The notes under the pieces are model-generated. The model made no database searches, was not told the origin of the DNA, and saw only the letters and a program-made list of their open reading frames with translations. A program made the translations under genes and the position numbers. Below are positions 22,486-33,700 of a stretch of DNA of 64,000 nt, piece after piece. Origin of the DNA: Doryteuthis pealeii (lineage: Eukaryota; Mollusca; Cephalopoda; Myopsida; Loliginidae); NCBI GenBank assembly GCA_023376005.1, contig CM042151.1:80520199-80584198 (forward strand), read 5' to 3'. Positions within the stretch are counted from its first letter, which is position 1, and the number at the start of each line of letters is the position of its first letter.

Positions 22486-22624
22486 CAATGTATATATGTG
22501 TGTGTGTATACAAAGAAGATTTAAAAATGTAATGTTGGCAAGAAAATATCCACAATTGCTTATGCGAATACAGAATACAGTAATTTGAAAATGATGGATA
22601 ATACCAGCTAAGAATTCCAAAAAA

Positions 22625-23155
22625 ATGACTCAACAAATGGAATCAAAGGCATATCCCTGTGAAATTTGTGGCTCGCAAATTTCCAGAAAATCAAATTTAA
22701 AAAGACACATGCAACTGCACACAGGAGTAAAACCGTATTCCTGTGAAGTTTGTGGTTCTGCATTTTCAAACAGTTCTCACTTAAAAGAACATGTGCGAAC
22801 ACACACAGGAGAAAAGCCATACTCTTGTGATGTTTGTGCATCTGCATTTTCAGCAAAGTCAGATTTAAAACGGCATATGCGGGTACATACTGGAGAGAAA
22901 CCATATCATTGTCATATTTGTGGATCAGCATTTTCAGAGAGCCCTGTTTTAACGGAGCACATGCGAACGCACACCGGAGAGAAACCGTATATTTGTAATT
23001 TTTGTGGATTTGCATTTTCATCACGGTCAAATTTAAGACGACACATGCGTACACACACAGGAGAAAAACCATATCCTTGCAATGTATGTGGATCTGTATT
23101 TTCAAGGAATGCTTATTTAAGAGATCACATGAAAAAACATACTTTAAATTTATGA
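22625..23155 (+). CDS. C2H2 zinc-finger protein, 6 fingers
   Basis: Predicted 176-residue protein with six C2H2 fingers whose first cysteines fall at residues 12, 40, 68, 96, 124 and 152. All keep both Cys and both His. Finger 1 reads CGSQIS, with Ile where Phe is usual. Linkers are TGEKPY except TGVKPY after finger 1. The tail after finger 6 is only TLNL. No effector domain is visible. The ATG at 22,625 has A at -3; the ATG at 22,637 is an alternative. Probably a nuclear DNA-binding protein, or the surviving part of a longer one. Two other copies in the window (38,579-39,116 on the - strand; 46,106-46,628) are the same gene with frameshifts and most likely represent sequencing or assembly copies rather than separate pseudogenes. 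Confidence 0.82.
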   Translation: MTQQMESKAYPCEICGSQISRKSNLKRHMQLHTGVKPYSCEVCGSAFSNSSHLKEHVRTHTGEKPYSCDVCASAFSAKSDLKRHMRVHTGEKPYHCHICGSAFSESPVLTEHMRTHTGEKPYICNFCGFAFSSRSNLRRHMRTHTGEKPYPCNVCGSVFSRNAYLRDHMKKHTLNL

Positions 23156-23173
23156 TACAAAGAAAACATGCAA

Positions 23174-23425
23174 GATAGAAATCAGATCCTTCTGGTCATT
23201 GAAAGGCTGCATCATCTTTTGGTCAGATATTAGCAGAACATGTGCAAATGTATGCTGAATTGAATGTATAAATTTTTACAACAAAATTTAATTCTCTTTT
23301 TAATCAAATTCAGATGCTAAAACATCACCGAAATACACTAAAAAAGGTCATGAGTGAGATTACACCAGTATCCTTACAGATTTCAGGTTTCACAATATCA
23401 TATCTATTCCACCACTGAAATGTTA
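23174..23425 (+). repeat. Direct repeat downstream of ZNF, unit 1
   Basis: AGAAATCAGATCCTTCTGGT, then CATCATCTTTTGGTCAGATA, recurs at 23,719 with about 545-bp spacing. Units differ at several positions (AACATGTGCAA here, AACAGGTGCAA in unit 2). In copy 3 of the locus (46,646-46,910) only one hybrid unit remains. Confidence 0.8.
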
Positions 23426-23718
23426 TTAGGCTGCCTCCTTTCCATATTCGCTCTGTGTATTTTACAAATACATTCTTATATATTGGCCCAGGGATATGTA
23501 ACAGCCACACAATGACTTGCTCATGTACTTGTATACACTAGGAGATTTGAAGGAAATACTTAACTAAAATTTAATCTTTACATCTATATGCACTTTACTA
23601 TATTTTAGAGGGCACTGTCAGTGATGTTAATGCTTGGTTCCTCAGGGAATTTCAGGTCTTACAACAACATTCTCCCCACACCAGGTGGATCCTATCAGAG
23701 AATATGAAACATTCAAGG

Positions 23719-23972
23719 TAGAAATCAGATCCTTCTGGTCATTGAAATGCTGCATCATCTTTTGGTCAGATATTAGCAGAACAGGTGCAAATTTATGCTG
23801 AATTGAATCTATAAATTTTTACAAAAAAATCAACAATTCTCTTTTTAATCAAATTTCAGATACTAAATTATTGTAAAAACATTGCCAAAATGAACTAAAA
23901 GAGGTCATTAGTGATGTTACACCAGTATCTTTACAGATTTCGGGTTTCACAACCTTATATCTGTTCCACCAG
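23719..23972 (+). repeat. Direct repeat downstream of ZNF, unit 2
   Basis: Partner of 23,174-23,425. A third partial unit follows at about 23,978-24,025. No coding capacity. Confidence 0.8.
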
Positions 23973-24159
23973 TAGACCTGACAAAAAATTCAACAATTCT
24001 CTTTTTAATCAAATTCAGATACTAAACAATATATACAAACATGAATTATTTGGATTATTTGGATAATTTTTCTCATATTTCTGGATCTATAATAATCCAA
24101 ATAATCAAGCCTCACCTAAAAAAATTTAGAGAAATATATACAAACTCTTATATGAATAA

Positions 24160-24424
24160 ATAAGTAAGTAAGTAAAGTTGTCATCAGGGCGGCCTAATGT
24201 CTGTATCAGCCTCACATCGAAGGAATCTATCCCCTTTTCACTAGTGCTAGACCAAGAAGATTGTTTTTGCATCTGAGATGGGGTGCTACACCTTCCATCA
24301 ACTCCTCACATTACCGCACAGATCTCTGTGCTACTCATACACTGAGTTGGCGAGGGCCAGTATCGAACCAGGTACCTTGCAATTCCTAGCCAAGTGCTCT
24401 ACCGACTCAGCTAAATTGGCCCAT
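24160..24424 (-). repeat. tRNA-derived SINE (type A)
   Basis: On the - strand: head TTTAGCTGAGTCGGTAGAGC (box A), CCTGGTTCGATAC (box B), then a body with CTCAGTGTATGAGTAGCAC and a (TTAC)n tail. The head resembles a Lys-type tRNA. Other copies: 37,311-37,575 and 47,092-47,357 (same locus), 57,179-57,417 and 62,300-62,558 (independent insertions). Confidence 0.85.
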
Positions 24425-24541
24425 TCATATGAATGATTACTTTTAATTGATTTTACACTCAAAATAAACTTATATAACTCTACACTCAACCATTTGTTGA
24501 ATTTCTTATCAGCATTTTTAATTAGAGAAATTTAATTCCCA

Positions 24542-24865
24542 ACTGGGAGGTGCTCTTGTGTAATGGTTATCATGTGGGAAATGGAATGAGCAACCCGAGT
24601 TCAAATCCTGTATGAGGCTGTTTGCATTTTGCTTTGCGCTAATGACCTTGGTAAAAGCATGAATTCATCTACCCCCCCCCCACACACACACTGCTATGGT
24701 TGAATAGTGGTGGAGACTGTGTTCTTTAGCCTTGGTTACACAACCAGTCTAGGAGATGGAAAATTTTGAATTCAAGCCAGCTTTACCCCGCTTAAAAATT
24801 GACTTTGTGCCACATCCTGTCTATGTTGGAGGGGTTGGGTGAATACATACATTACTTGGAAACTA
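24542..24865 (+). repeat. tRNA-derived SINE (type B-related)
   Basis: GTGTAATGGTTATCATGTGG (box A) and GAGTTCAAATCC (box B) are followed by the body CTATGGTTGAATAGTGGTGG and CTTAAAAATTGACTTTGTGC. Similar body at 59,785-60,040. The same insertion is at 36,880-37,200 (-) and 47,475-47,775. Confidence 0.8.
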
Positions 24866-24959
24866 TTTAAATCAGCTGTTACCCTCATACATAGGCAAAT
24901 AGAATATTTTTTAATATGTGACATGTAATATGTAATATGGGCTCAGTTATGGAACATGA

Positions 24960-25235
24960 AAGATTTCTGATACTGAAGATCAAAGGAGTGTTGTATACCC
25001 TTCTTTACTTACTTCTTCTTCTGGTGTTTTTTCTATCTTACATCTTCTTCTAACATCTCTTCTAGGGAAGTTCAAAGGAGTGTTGTATACCCTTCTTTAC
25101 TTCTTTACTTACTTCTTCTTCTGGTGTCTTTTCTATTTTACATTCTTCTAACATCTCTTCTAGGGTCTGGGGAAGTTCTGTTGTATACCCTTCTTTACTT
25201 CTTGGTGTCTTTTCCTTCTTGGGGGACTTCATGTC
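24960..25235 (+). repeat. Short tandem array, about 90-100 bp unit
   Basis: Three imperfect units, each with GTTGTATACCCTTC, CTTACTTCTTCTTCTGGTGT and AACATCTCTTCTAGGG. Copy 2 of the locus also has three (36,440-36,760); copy 3 has one (47,905-48,010). Lies in the leader downstream of the - strand LTR at 25,273. Confidence 0.8.
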
Positions 25236-25272
25236 TGGTCTTCCATTGGGGATTTCTCTTTATCAGTGTCAT

Positions 25273-25605
25273 TGGTAGTTTTTAGATCATAACACAAGAC
25301 TTCAATTTACTTAGATCATATTTTATTCTTGAAATCCCCACCAGACTACCTGTGCAGATCGAGTTGGAGCGTGCAATACACGACTCACCACCGTCGTGGT
25401 TTCTGACCGACTGATTAAAATCCATCTCTAATCCAAACCTGGAAGAGGGTCTTCTCCACTGATTCTCACGGTATCTGCCGGAAGGTTAGGACTGAGGTCA
25501 AGCCTTGTCACTCATCCTTCAATGCCGTGGGCTGCAACTTATAACAGCCATTTTGATTTCTACACTACTGTACATAAATATTAAGAATATAATAATTATG
25601 TAACA
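25273..25605 (-). mobile_element. Solo-like LTR, 333 bp
   Basis: On the - strand it starts TGTTACATAATTATTAT and ends TCTAAAAACTACCA, with AATAAAAT and GTCTTGTGTTATGAT close to the 3' end. The sequence after it begins ATGACAC, as after the LTR at 60,952-61,279, where a primer-binding site would sit. The same insertion is at 36,057-36,389 and 48,073-48,405, also 333 bp each. No gag or pol is seen. Confidence 0.55.
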
Positions 25606-25609
25606 GGAG

Positions 25610-26055
25610 TATCGGCAGAAATGAATAGCGCAAAAGTTCTCTCGAAAATTGAACTTTCTTATTACTATGATATCTGGAAAAAAAGAAAAAGGAGGAGAAA
25701 AAAGACATGAACTACAAAAAATATAATGCATAAAGTTATTGGACTTCAGCAACCATTGTGAATGGATGTGTGTGTATCAAGGCTGTGAGCTGAAGAAGCT
25801 GACCATGTGTTTGACACCAAATCAAATGTGGAAACCTACAAGGTGGCTGGACTACATTACAATCTTTGGACGTTTTCTAATTGACTGAAAATGACAAGAA
25901 TATAAAAGTAATTCTTAATTGTAGAAGGCAACAGCCCTGTTAATGATTTAAACGTTCTGAGGGTAACTCTTCAAAAAGAAAATCATTTTTCTTTCATGTA
26001 TGTGAGCAATTTTTTAATTTTTTATTCTTTTTTTTAAATAAAGATGCATGAGAAC
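25610..26055. other. Non-coding stretch
   Basis: No gene recognised. The short - strand frame at 25,519-25,752 crosses the LTR boundary and is not credible. Confidence 0.5.
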
Positions 26056-26059
26056 ACAT

Positions 26060-26301
26060 GAAACTTTCTTCTTCTTCTTCTTCTTCTTCTTCTTCTTCTT
26101 CTTCCTTCTATCTGAAACTTTCTTCTTCTTCTTCTTCTTCTCTTTTTCTTCTTCTTTCTTCTCTCTTCTTCTTCTTCTTCTTCTTCTTCTTCTTCTTCTT
26201 CTTCTTCTATCTGAAACTTTCTTCTTCTTCTTCTTCTTTCTTCTTTCTTCTTCTTCTTCTTCTCTTCTTCTTCTTCTTCTCTTCTTCTTCTTCTATCTGA
26301 A

Positions 26302-26332
<31 letters not shown>

Positions 26333-26370
26333 CTTCTTCTATCTGAAACTTTCTTCTTCATCTTCTTCTT
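26060..26370 (+). repeat. (TTC)n tract with periodic TATCTGAAACTTTC
   Basis: Long TTC (GAA) microsatellite interrupted five times by variants of TATCTGAAACTTTC. The same array stands at 35,280-35,595 (GAA) and 48,862-49,235, with different lengths and interruption counts. Poly-Phe, poly-Ser and poly-Leu frames here are artefacts of the repeat. Confidence 0.92.
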
Positions 26371-26930
26371 ATGAAGAAATTGAACTTGCCACCTCCTCAT
26401 CCTGAGGAGTGACATGTAGTAGAAATACTGTTGAATATAGAAATTCCACATGGGCAGTGCAGAGTGGGAGTAGCCTGGATGTTAACAGTTACTGATTATT
26501 TAAGGCCTACCCTCCCAGACCAAGGGGGAAGAAAACCGTAGTTGGATCTTGCTGTCGAGAACAGAGGCGTGTGTAGTACTACTGGAAGATTGTTGCATAC
26601 AGAAGATTTTGGCAGTTGGGAGAGTGGTGCACACATCTGAAGAGACCAGTGAACATTTGCGTCGGACTTGATTGCATGACCCTTGGTAATAGAATATTGG
26701 GGAAACTGAGTTTATTTTAATTCTTGTTACAATAATATTAACCACAGCATGAAATGTTTCTGTCATATACGTACCAAAAACTAGCACATACCAAAATATT
26801 GCAGAACTTTTGACTCACCATAGTATTTGAAAATAATGCCAATATACATCACTACAAAAGTTAAGCAACATTGTAGGGTTTTTTTTCTAGAGATTGGCTC
26901 AAAAATTGCTGCTGTATATTTTTACTGAGA
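26371..26930. other. Non-coding stretch within the triplicated locus
   Basis: Moderate GC and no recognised protein. The open frames conserved in the other two copies only reflect that the whole segment is copied. Copy 3 has a 28-bp insertion here (near 49,523-49,550). Confidence 0.5.
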
Positions 26931-26937
26931 CTAAAGG

Positions 26938-27102
26938 AAAACCTGTACATGGTTTGCAATTTTGAGTATAGCTACATGAAAAACCTGTACATGGTTTGCA
27001 ATTTTGGGTATAGCTACATGAAAAAACCTGTACATGGTTTGCAATTTTGAGTATAGCTACATGAAAAACCTGTACATGGTTTGCACTTTTGAGTATAGCT
27101 AC
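26938..27102 (+). repeat. About 43-bp tandem repeat
   Basis: Four units of CCTGTACATGGTTTGCA plus TTTTGAGTATAGCTACATGA. The mirror array is at 34,545-34,710 and the direct one at 49,835-49,995. Confidence 0.85.
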
Positions 27103-27238
27103 ACCTACCATCAGCTCCTTACTTTACCGCACAGATCCCTGTGCTACTCATACACTGAGTTGGTGAGGGCTGGGTTAGCTCAGTCGGTAGAACATTCAGC
27201 TAGAAACCAACCAACCAACCAACCAACCAAGGTTCCTA
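27103..27238. repeat. Two type A SINE fragments joined head to head
   Basis: 27,103-27,170 is the SINE body in - orientation, ending GAGTTGGTGAGGGC. Directly after it a SINE head runs in + orientation (GGGTTAGCTCAGTCGGTAGA, box A), followed by an ACCA-repeat. The box B of both is gone. Confidence 0.6.
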
Positions 27239-27599
27239 CTGATAGTGTACTGCGACTAATTTATTGCCCAACTCACTGTGCCGTGAGATGGAAAAGGTTG
27301 AAAAACTCTGGTGTAGAGATTTGTGTAGACTGATCAGTATTCAACTGTGTTGCAAGTTGAATCCGTTTCTGAGAATTCAGACTTGGTAAGTTGTTTAAAT
27401 AACCAGTTGGGCTATTCTACTATGTGGCATAGTTGTCTTCCAGGATTTTGATTGGCCGGTGGTTTTAGTGTGTATATTTTTATCCATATATACTGAACAC
27501 TTGACCATGTGCTCTCAGTTGCTACAGAGTATATTCAGTTACTGTCTTTTTTTTTTGTCTGGTGACTGGATGCTAGTCACAGCCTTCTTATGAAGGTGA

Positions 27600-29680
27600 G
27601 TATGAAAAATGTCAATATTATGACATTTTTTTTTAGTAGAATTCAGTTGTCATGGTTCTTTTACTAAAAAAATTCCTGTATAGAAACTTATAAAAATCTT
27701 CTGATATAATTATTCAGACTCTTATCTTTATAGAAAACTTTAAAAATCGTTTATTATCATTCATTTTTTTTTTTTCAGATTTCATAAAATAAAATGGGGG
27801 GGGGGGTATATCTAGTAAAAAAAAAAAATCCCTAATATATTTTAGGAAAACCTATTTCAAACATAATTTCATCAAAGGTAAGTAATTACCAAACTGTTAG
27901 TTGATTTTTCATAGAATTTTTAAAAAAAAAGAAAAAAGGTTCTCATAACTTGTTTTTGGCTACGTTAAATTTCAATTAATTTAACGTTGCGAAAATTGAT
28001 ATTGTTTTTGTTCATAATTTTTTTATTTTTCGATAAGCTGAAAAAAATTTTTAAAAATCATCAGGATTTTTTTTTTTTTTTTTTTTTTAATGTTTCTTCT
28101 TTTGAATGGTCCAAATTTTTCAAGATGATGTTAACCTAAGTTTCATTGTTATAAATATAGGGAGATAAATTTGACACGTCAAATTGGAGGTCCCTAAGTT
28201 CAAATAAATTTGTTTAAAAATTATTTCTATTAGATTTAGATCATTAGACCGTGTGCAAAAACATTTTTTAAATTTAAATCAAAATTTAAATTTAAATTTA
28301 AAAAATAGAAAAAATGTAAATTGGAATGTACAATGAACGGGATTCGCTAACCCCTATGTATAAAATAACAACGGAGAGGTTAACATGCCGTTAAAATCAA
28401 TCAACCAACCAACCAACTAACCTTCTGATTAAACTTTAAGTCACATACAGCAACAAACTAATAAAACATATTTGGGTTTTTTAGTGATTGTCTCCCTTTG
28501 TCTTCGTTCTTTAGTGTATTTTGTTTCAATATCATCAAAACAACATCGACGTAACATTTAATGACGATAATGTGATTTCGCATTTATTTTTTCCCTCCTC
28601 TTCCGTAATGTTGTTATTCTTAGAAATAATCAAACGAACTAAGACAATTTAAAGTAAGTTTAATATTCTTTTAATCATTGGTTTCTGTTCTATCAACATT
28701 TACAAATTTTATCTTAATTTTTTTCTTTAATATTTTCATTTTAGTTTGGACCATTTAGTCTAAAAATTATTTCGTTTTATTTGGTTATCTTAAAAAAATA
28801 TTTCGTATTTTTTTAAATAATGTGTATTGTATTTGTTTTACATTATTTGTGTTGATTTTATTTGCTTTATAATCTAAATATGTATCTTTAACAGTAGACA
28901 AACAAACAGAAACACTTTCATTGTTTTAGGGTAAAATCCTGTCTATTGGGCCCAAAATTGATTAAAAATTTTCCCTAATATATTTTAGGAAAATTTTTTC
29001 AAGCATATTTTCATCAAAATGTAAGTACTTATGAAAACTTTCGGGAAAATCGGACCATTAATTGATTTTTCATAGAATATTTTAAAAAGCCGGTAGTCAT
29101 AACATGTTTTTGGCTACGTAAATTTCAAATTGCGAAAATGTAAACAAACGATGTTTTCGGTTTTTTTTTCTTTTTTTTTTCAATACAATTTTGTCCTCCC
29201 CGTTTTGAAAAAAATTACCAAAAATCAGGGAATTATTCGATTTTAATGAAATTTCAGTGCTGATTTCATCAATGAATGAATTTTATATTGCATCAGTTAT
29301 TTTACTTCAAAACCTTCTGATTTTTTTTTTCAGGTGACTTAAATTTGACGCCCTACCTTGTTTTTGGGGCGTCAAATATCGGTGTGGTATTTTCTGCATA
29401 AATAAAAAGACAAAAGACCGAAGGTGGGAATAGAAGAAGAAAAAAATATTTTAAGAATCTGCTCGGGTAGTAAATAAGTACGGAAAATAAAATGAAAATA
29501 AAAACTAAAAAAATAATTTTTCGAGATTTTTTTTTCGATAATTATCTAATTGGCTATTATTTTATAAAAGAAATGTTGCGTAGTGATTCAGTTATACACT
29601 TTTTGGTAATTATGAACTTTTGTTTAGTAAATTATGGTGTCCCAGAAAAAACAGAACACACAAATTTTGTAATAAAACTG
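27600..29680 (+). repeat. AT-rich dispersed repeat family, second long copy
   Basis: Matches 17,640-18,880 in order (TTAGTAGAATTC..., TTATAAAAATCTTCTG, TTTTTGGCTACG, ACCAAAAATCAGGGAATTAT, GTTTTGGGGCGTCAAAT). It includes a long poly-T (28,064-28,090) and a TTTAAATTTAAA-rich palindrome (about 28,265-28,305). No coding region. Confidence 0.65.
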
Positions 29681-29699
29681 TTAATTTTAACTAGGTGGG

Positions 29700-30440
29700 G
29701 GTAGGGTTAGGGGGTTTAGGGTTGATGTTTTAGGTAAAACAATGTCTTCAGCTTAAAATAACCCAACAAGGGTTGACATGCTGTAAAATCCAACCAACAA
29801 ATCAAATTATTAATACAGATTTTTTAATATGTCATAGTTTTGTTGATAACTTTTCTAATTATTCTTGACTTTGCAAATCCACATATCCTCTCATATTGTC
29901 ACACATTCATCAAATAGGGTCTCTAAGAATATGTTATATAGCCGTATATATCCCTCTAACATTTGCAAATATATAATAGAGACAGAGTGATAGATCACTT
30001 TAAAGATGGTAGATATTCTAATGGGCATAGTCGATCCTCCTGACGTAAGTGGCAAAGAATCTCCTATGCCATGCACGAGAGACCCAGATGGGATGAGACG
30101 TAATTTGCATGGCAGCTGGTGAGCCATAATAAAAACAGGCAGTTGTTGACTCTGGCAGGATGAACCAAGCGAGGGACAGCGAGAGTAGTAAAATTCGGTA
30201 CAAAGGACGACTACTGTGATTGTTGTCGCAGAAGGACTATTAGACAAAGGGATTATTGTGGCAGCAGACAGACTGATGCAGCAGAGGGATTACTGTTGTT
30301 GATTGAACAGACTCAAGTTCAAAAAAACTTCTTCAGATCTTACTTGGTACCTTCTTACTGCTTCTCTGCTTGTTGACTCTACCTCAGTCGTCTAGTTGTT
30401 CTATCAGGCTGGACACCATTTTCTTTGGGCTGACTTCTAT
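29700..30440. other. LTR leader-like stretch
   Basis: Unassigned DNA downstream (on the - strand) of the LTR-like element at 30,445-30,733. The frames on both strands at 29,891-30,247 and 31,403-31,741 are copies of the same stretch and resemble no known protein. Confidence 0.4.
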
Positions 30441-30444
30441 CTAG

Positions 30445-30733
30445 CTTCTTCTTAATATTTACACAAGACTTTTTTCTTAGCCTATATTTGATTCCGGTGT
30501 GGGGAGAGATTGAACCTGGGAGAGACAACAATCACATCTGCTCTCCTTCTCTCTGCTGGGTCGAATCTGCTAAACTAAACTAACTTATTCTCATGTGTCT
30601 GTCATGGCGCACAATTGCACACCTCTTAAGGGATCAAGGGTTATTAACCGCCCACCAGTTGATTTTCCATAGACTCACTGATTTAAATCAAACAGACCTT
30701 AATTTAGATATTCTAACTACAGGCCTGTTCACA
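30445..30733 (-). mobile_element. Putative LTR, second type
   Basis: On the - strand it starts TGTGAACAGGCCTGTAGTTA and carries AAAGTCTTGTGTAAATATT near the 3' end, parallel to 21,275-21,534. The 3' boundary is approximate. Copies at about 30,900-31,190 (+) and 53,325-53,615 (-). Confidence 0.4.
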
Positions 30734-33700
30734 AATTATGACTGCTCATAAGTTGTAATTTATACAATAATCAAGAAGGGAACCTCAGACGAATAGTTGT
30801 TTTTCTTTTTGAATTCTGGAAAATAAAAATTCTATTTTCATCTTGCAGAAAAATGAGGTTCTCTTGATTATTGTATAAATTACAAACTTATGAGCAGTCA
30901 TAATTTGTGAACAGGCCTGTAGTTAGAATATCTAAATTAAGGTCTGTGTTGATTTAAAAATCAGTGAGTCTATGGAAAATCAAACTGGTGGGCGCGTTAA
31001 TAACCCTTGATCCCTTAAGAGGTGTGCAATTGTGGCGCCATGACAGACACATGAGAATAAGTTAGTTTAGTTTAGCAGATTCGACCCAGCAGAGAGAAGG
31101 AGAGCAGATGTGATTGTTGTCTCTCCCAGGTTCAATCTCTCCCCACACCGGAATCAAAATATAGGCTAAGAAAAAAGTCTTGTGTAAATTATTAAGAAGA
31201 AGCCTTAGATAGAAGTCAGCCCAAAGAAAAATGGTGTCCAGCCTGATAGAACAACTAGACGACTGAGTTAGAGTCAACAAGCAGAGAAGCAGTAAGAAGG
31301 TACCAAGTAAGATCTGAAGAAGTTTTTTGAACTTGAGTCTGTTCAATCAACAACAGTAATCCCTCTGCTGCATCAGTCTGTCTGCTGCCACAATAATCCC
31401 TTTTGTCTAATAGTCCTTCTGCGACAACAATCACAGTAGTCGTCTTTGTACCGAATTTTACTACTCTCGCTGTCCCTCGCTTGGTTCATCCTGCCAGAGT
31501 CAACAACTGCCTGTTTTTATTATGGCTCACCCAGCTGCCATGCAAATTACGTCTCATCCCATCTGGGTCTCTCGTGCATGGCATAGGAGATTCTTTGCCA
31601 CTTACGTCAGGAGGATCGACTATGCCCATTAGAATATCTACCATCTTTAAAGTGATCTATCACTCTGTCTCTATTATATATTTGCAAATGTTAGAGGGAT
31701 ATATACGGCTATATAACATATTCTTAGAGACCCTATTTTGATGAATGTGTGACAATATGAGAGGATATGTGGATTTGCAAAGTCAAGAATAATTAGAAAA
31801 GTTATCAACAAAACATTGACATATTAAAAATCTGTATTAATAATTTGATTTGTTGGTTGGATTTTACAGCATGTCAACCCTTTGGGTTATTTTAAGCTGA
31901 AGACATTGTTTTACCTAAACATCAACCCTTAAACCCCCTAACCCTACCCCCACCTAGTTAAAAATTAACAGTTTTATTACAAAATTTGTTGTTCTTGTTT
32001 TTTCTGGGACACCATAATTTACTAAACAAAAGTTCATAATTACCAAAAAGTGTATAACTGAATCACTACGCAACATTTCTTTTATAAAAATAATAGCCAA
32101 TTAGATAATTATCGAAAAAAAAATCTCGAAAAATTATTTTTTAGTTTTTATTTTCATTTTATTTTCCCTACTTATTTACTACCCCGAGCAGATTCTTTAA
32201 AATATTTTTTTCTCTTCTATTCCCACCTTCGGTCTTTGTTCTTTTTATTTATGCAGAAAATACCACACCGATATTTGACGCCCCCAAACAAGGTAGGGCG
32301 TCCAAATTTAAGTCACCTGAAAAAAAAATCAGAAGGTTTTGAAAGTAAAATAACTGATGCAATATAAAATTCATTCATTGATGAATCAGCACTGAAAATT
32401 CATTTTAAAATCGAATAATTCCCTGATTTTTGGTAATTTTTTTTCAAACGGGGAGGACAAAATTGTATTTGAAAAAAAAAGAAAAAAAAAACCGAAAACA
32501 TCGTTTGTTTACATTTTCGCAATTGAAATTTAACGTAGCCAAAAACATGTTTATGACTACCGGCTTTTTAAATATTCTATGAAAAATCAATTAATGGTCC
32601 GATTTTCCCGAAAGTTTTCATAAGTACTTACATTTTGATGAAAATATGCTTGAAAAATTTTCCTAAAAATATATTAGGAAAATTTTTAATCAATTTTGGG
32701 CCCAATAGACAGGATTTTACCTAAAACAATGAAAGTGTTTCTGTTGTTTTGTGTCACTGTTAAAGATACAATTTAGATTATAAAGCAAATAAAATCAACA
32801 CAAATAATGTAAAACAAATACAATACACATTATTAAAAAAAACGAATATTTTTTTTAAGATAAACCAAAAAAACGAAATAATTTTTAGACTAAATGTTCC
32901 AAACTAAAATGAAATATTTAAAGAAAAAAATTAAGATAAAATTTGTAAATGTTGATAGAAACAGAAACCAATGATTAAAAGAATATTAAACTTTACTTTA
33001 AATTGTCTTAGTTCGTTTGATTATTTCTAAGAATAACAACATTCGGAAGAGGAGGGAAAAAAATAAATGCGAAATCACATTATCGTCATTAAATGTTACG
33101 TCGATGTTGTTTTGATGATATTGAAACAAAATACACTAAAGAACGAAAGACAAAGGAGGACAATCACTAAAACAACCCAATATGTTTTATTAGTTTGTTG
33201 CTGTATGTGACTTAAAGTTTAATCAGAAGGTTAGTTGGTTGGTTGGTTGATTGATTTTAACGCATGTTAACCTCCGTTGTTATTTTATACATAGGGGTTA
33301 GCGAATCCCGTTCATTGTACATTCCAATTTACATTTTTTCTATTTTTAAATTTAAATTTAAATTTTGATTTAAATTTAAAAAATGTTTTTGCACACGGTC
33401 TAATGATCTAAATCTAATAGAAATAATTTTTAAAAAAATTATTTGAACTTAGGGACCTCCAATTTGACGTGTCAAATTTATCTCCCTATATTTATAACAA
33501 TGAAACTTAGGTTAACATCATCTTGAAAAAATTTGGACCATTCAAAAGAAGAAACATTAAAAAAAAAAAAAAAAAAAAAAATCCTGATGATTTTTAAATT
33601 TTTTTCAGCTTATCGAAATAATAAAATTATGAACAAAAACAATATCAATTTTTCGCAACGTTAAATTAATTGAATTTAACGTAGCCAAAAACAAGTTATG

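Larger units (their letters stand above)
16350..30787 (+). repeat. Large triplicated segment, copy 1 (intact)
   Basis: About 14.4 kb. Its reverse complement is 30,783-45,496, and its right part from about 22,130 recurs at 45,612-53,669. This copy holds the unbroken 6-finger ZNF and is the best reference for the locus. Its right end is a fold-back junction at the pentamer CCTCA (30,783-30,787), where the sequence turns onto the opposite strand. Contents in order: AT-rich repeats, LTR fragments, a terminal-inverted-repeat element, the ZNF, SINEs, an LTR, a TTC tract and a second AT-rich block. Confidence 0.92.

Noticed and set aside
22608..23105. 165-codon frame antisense to the 6-finger ZNF
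   Set aside because: Antisense shadow of the finger code; lost in the other two copies.
26048..26374. Poly-Phe/Ser/Leu and Arg/Glu frames in the TTC/GAA tracts (also 35.2-35.6 and 48.8-49.2 kb)
   Set aside because: Microsatellite translated in three phases.
29690..29730. GGGTTAGGGGGTTTAGGG as an interstitial telomere repeat
   Set aside because: Only two or three irregular units; not a (TTAGGG)n array.
29891..31741. Frames of 94-118 codons 'conserved' at 29.9, 31.4 and 52.8 kb
   Set aside because: They are the same stretch in copies 1, 2 and 3 of the triplicated locus, so repetition is no evidence of coding.
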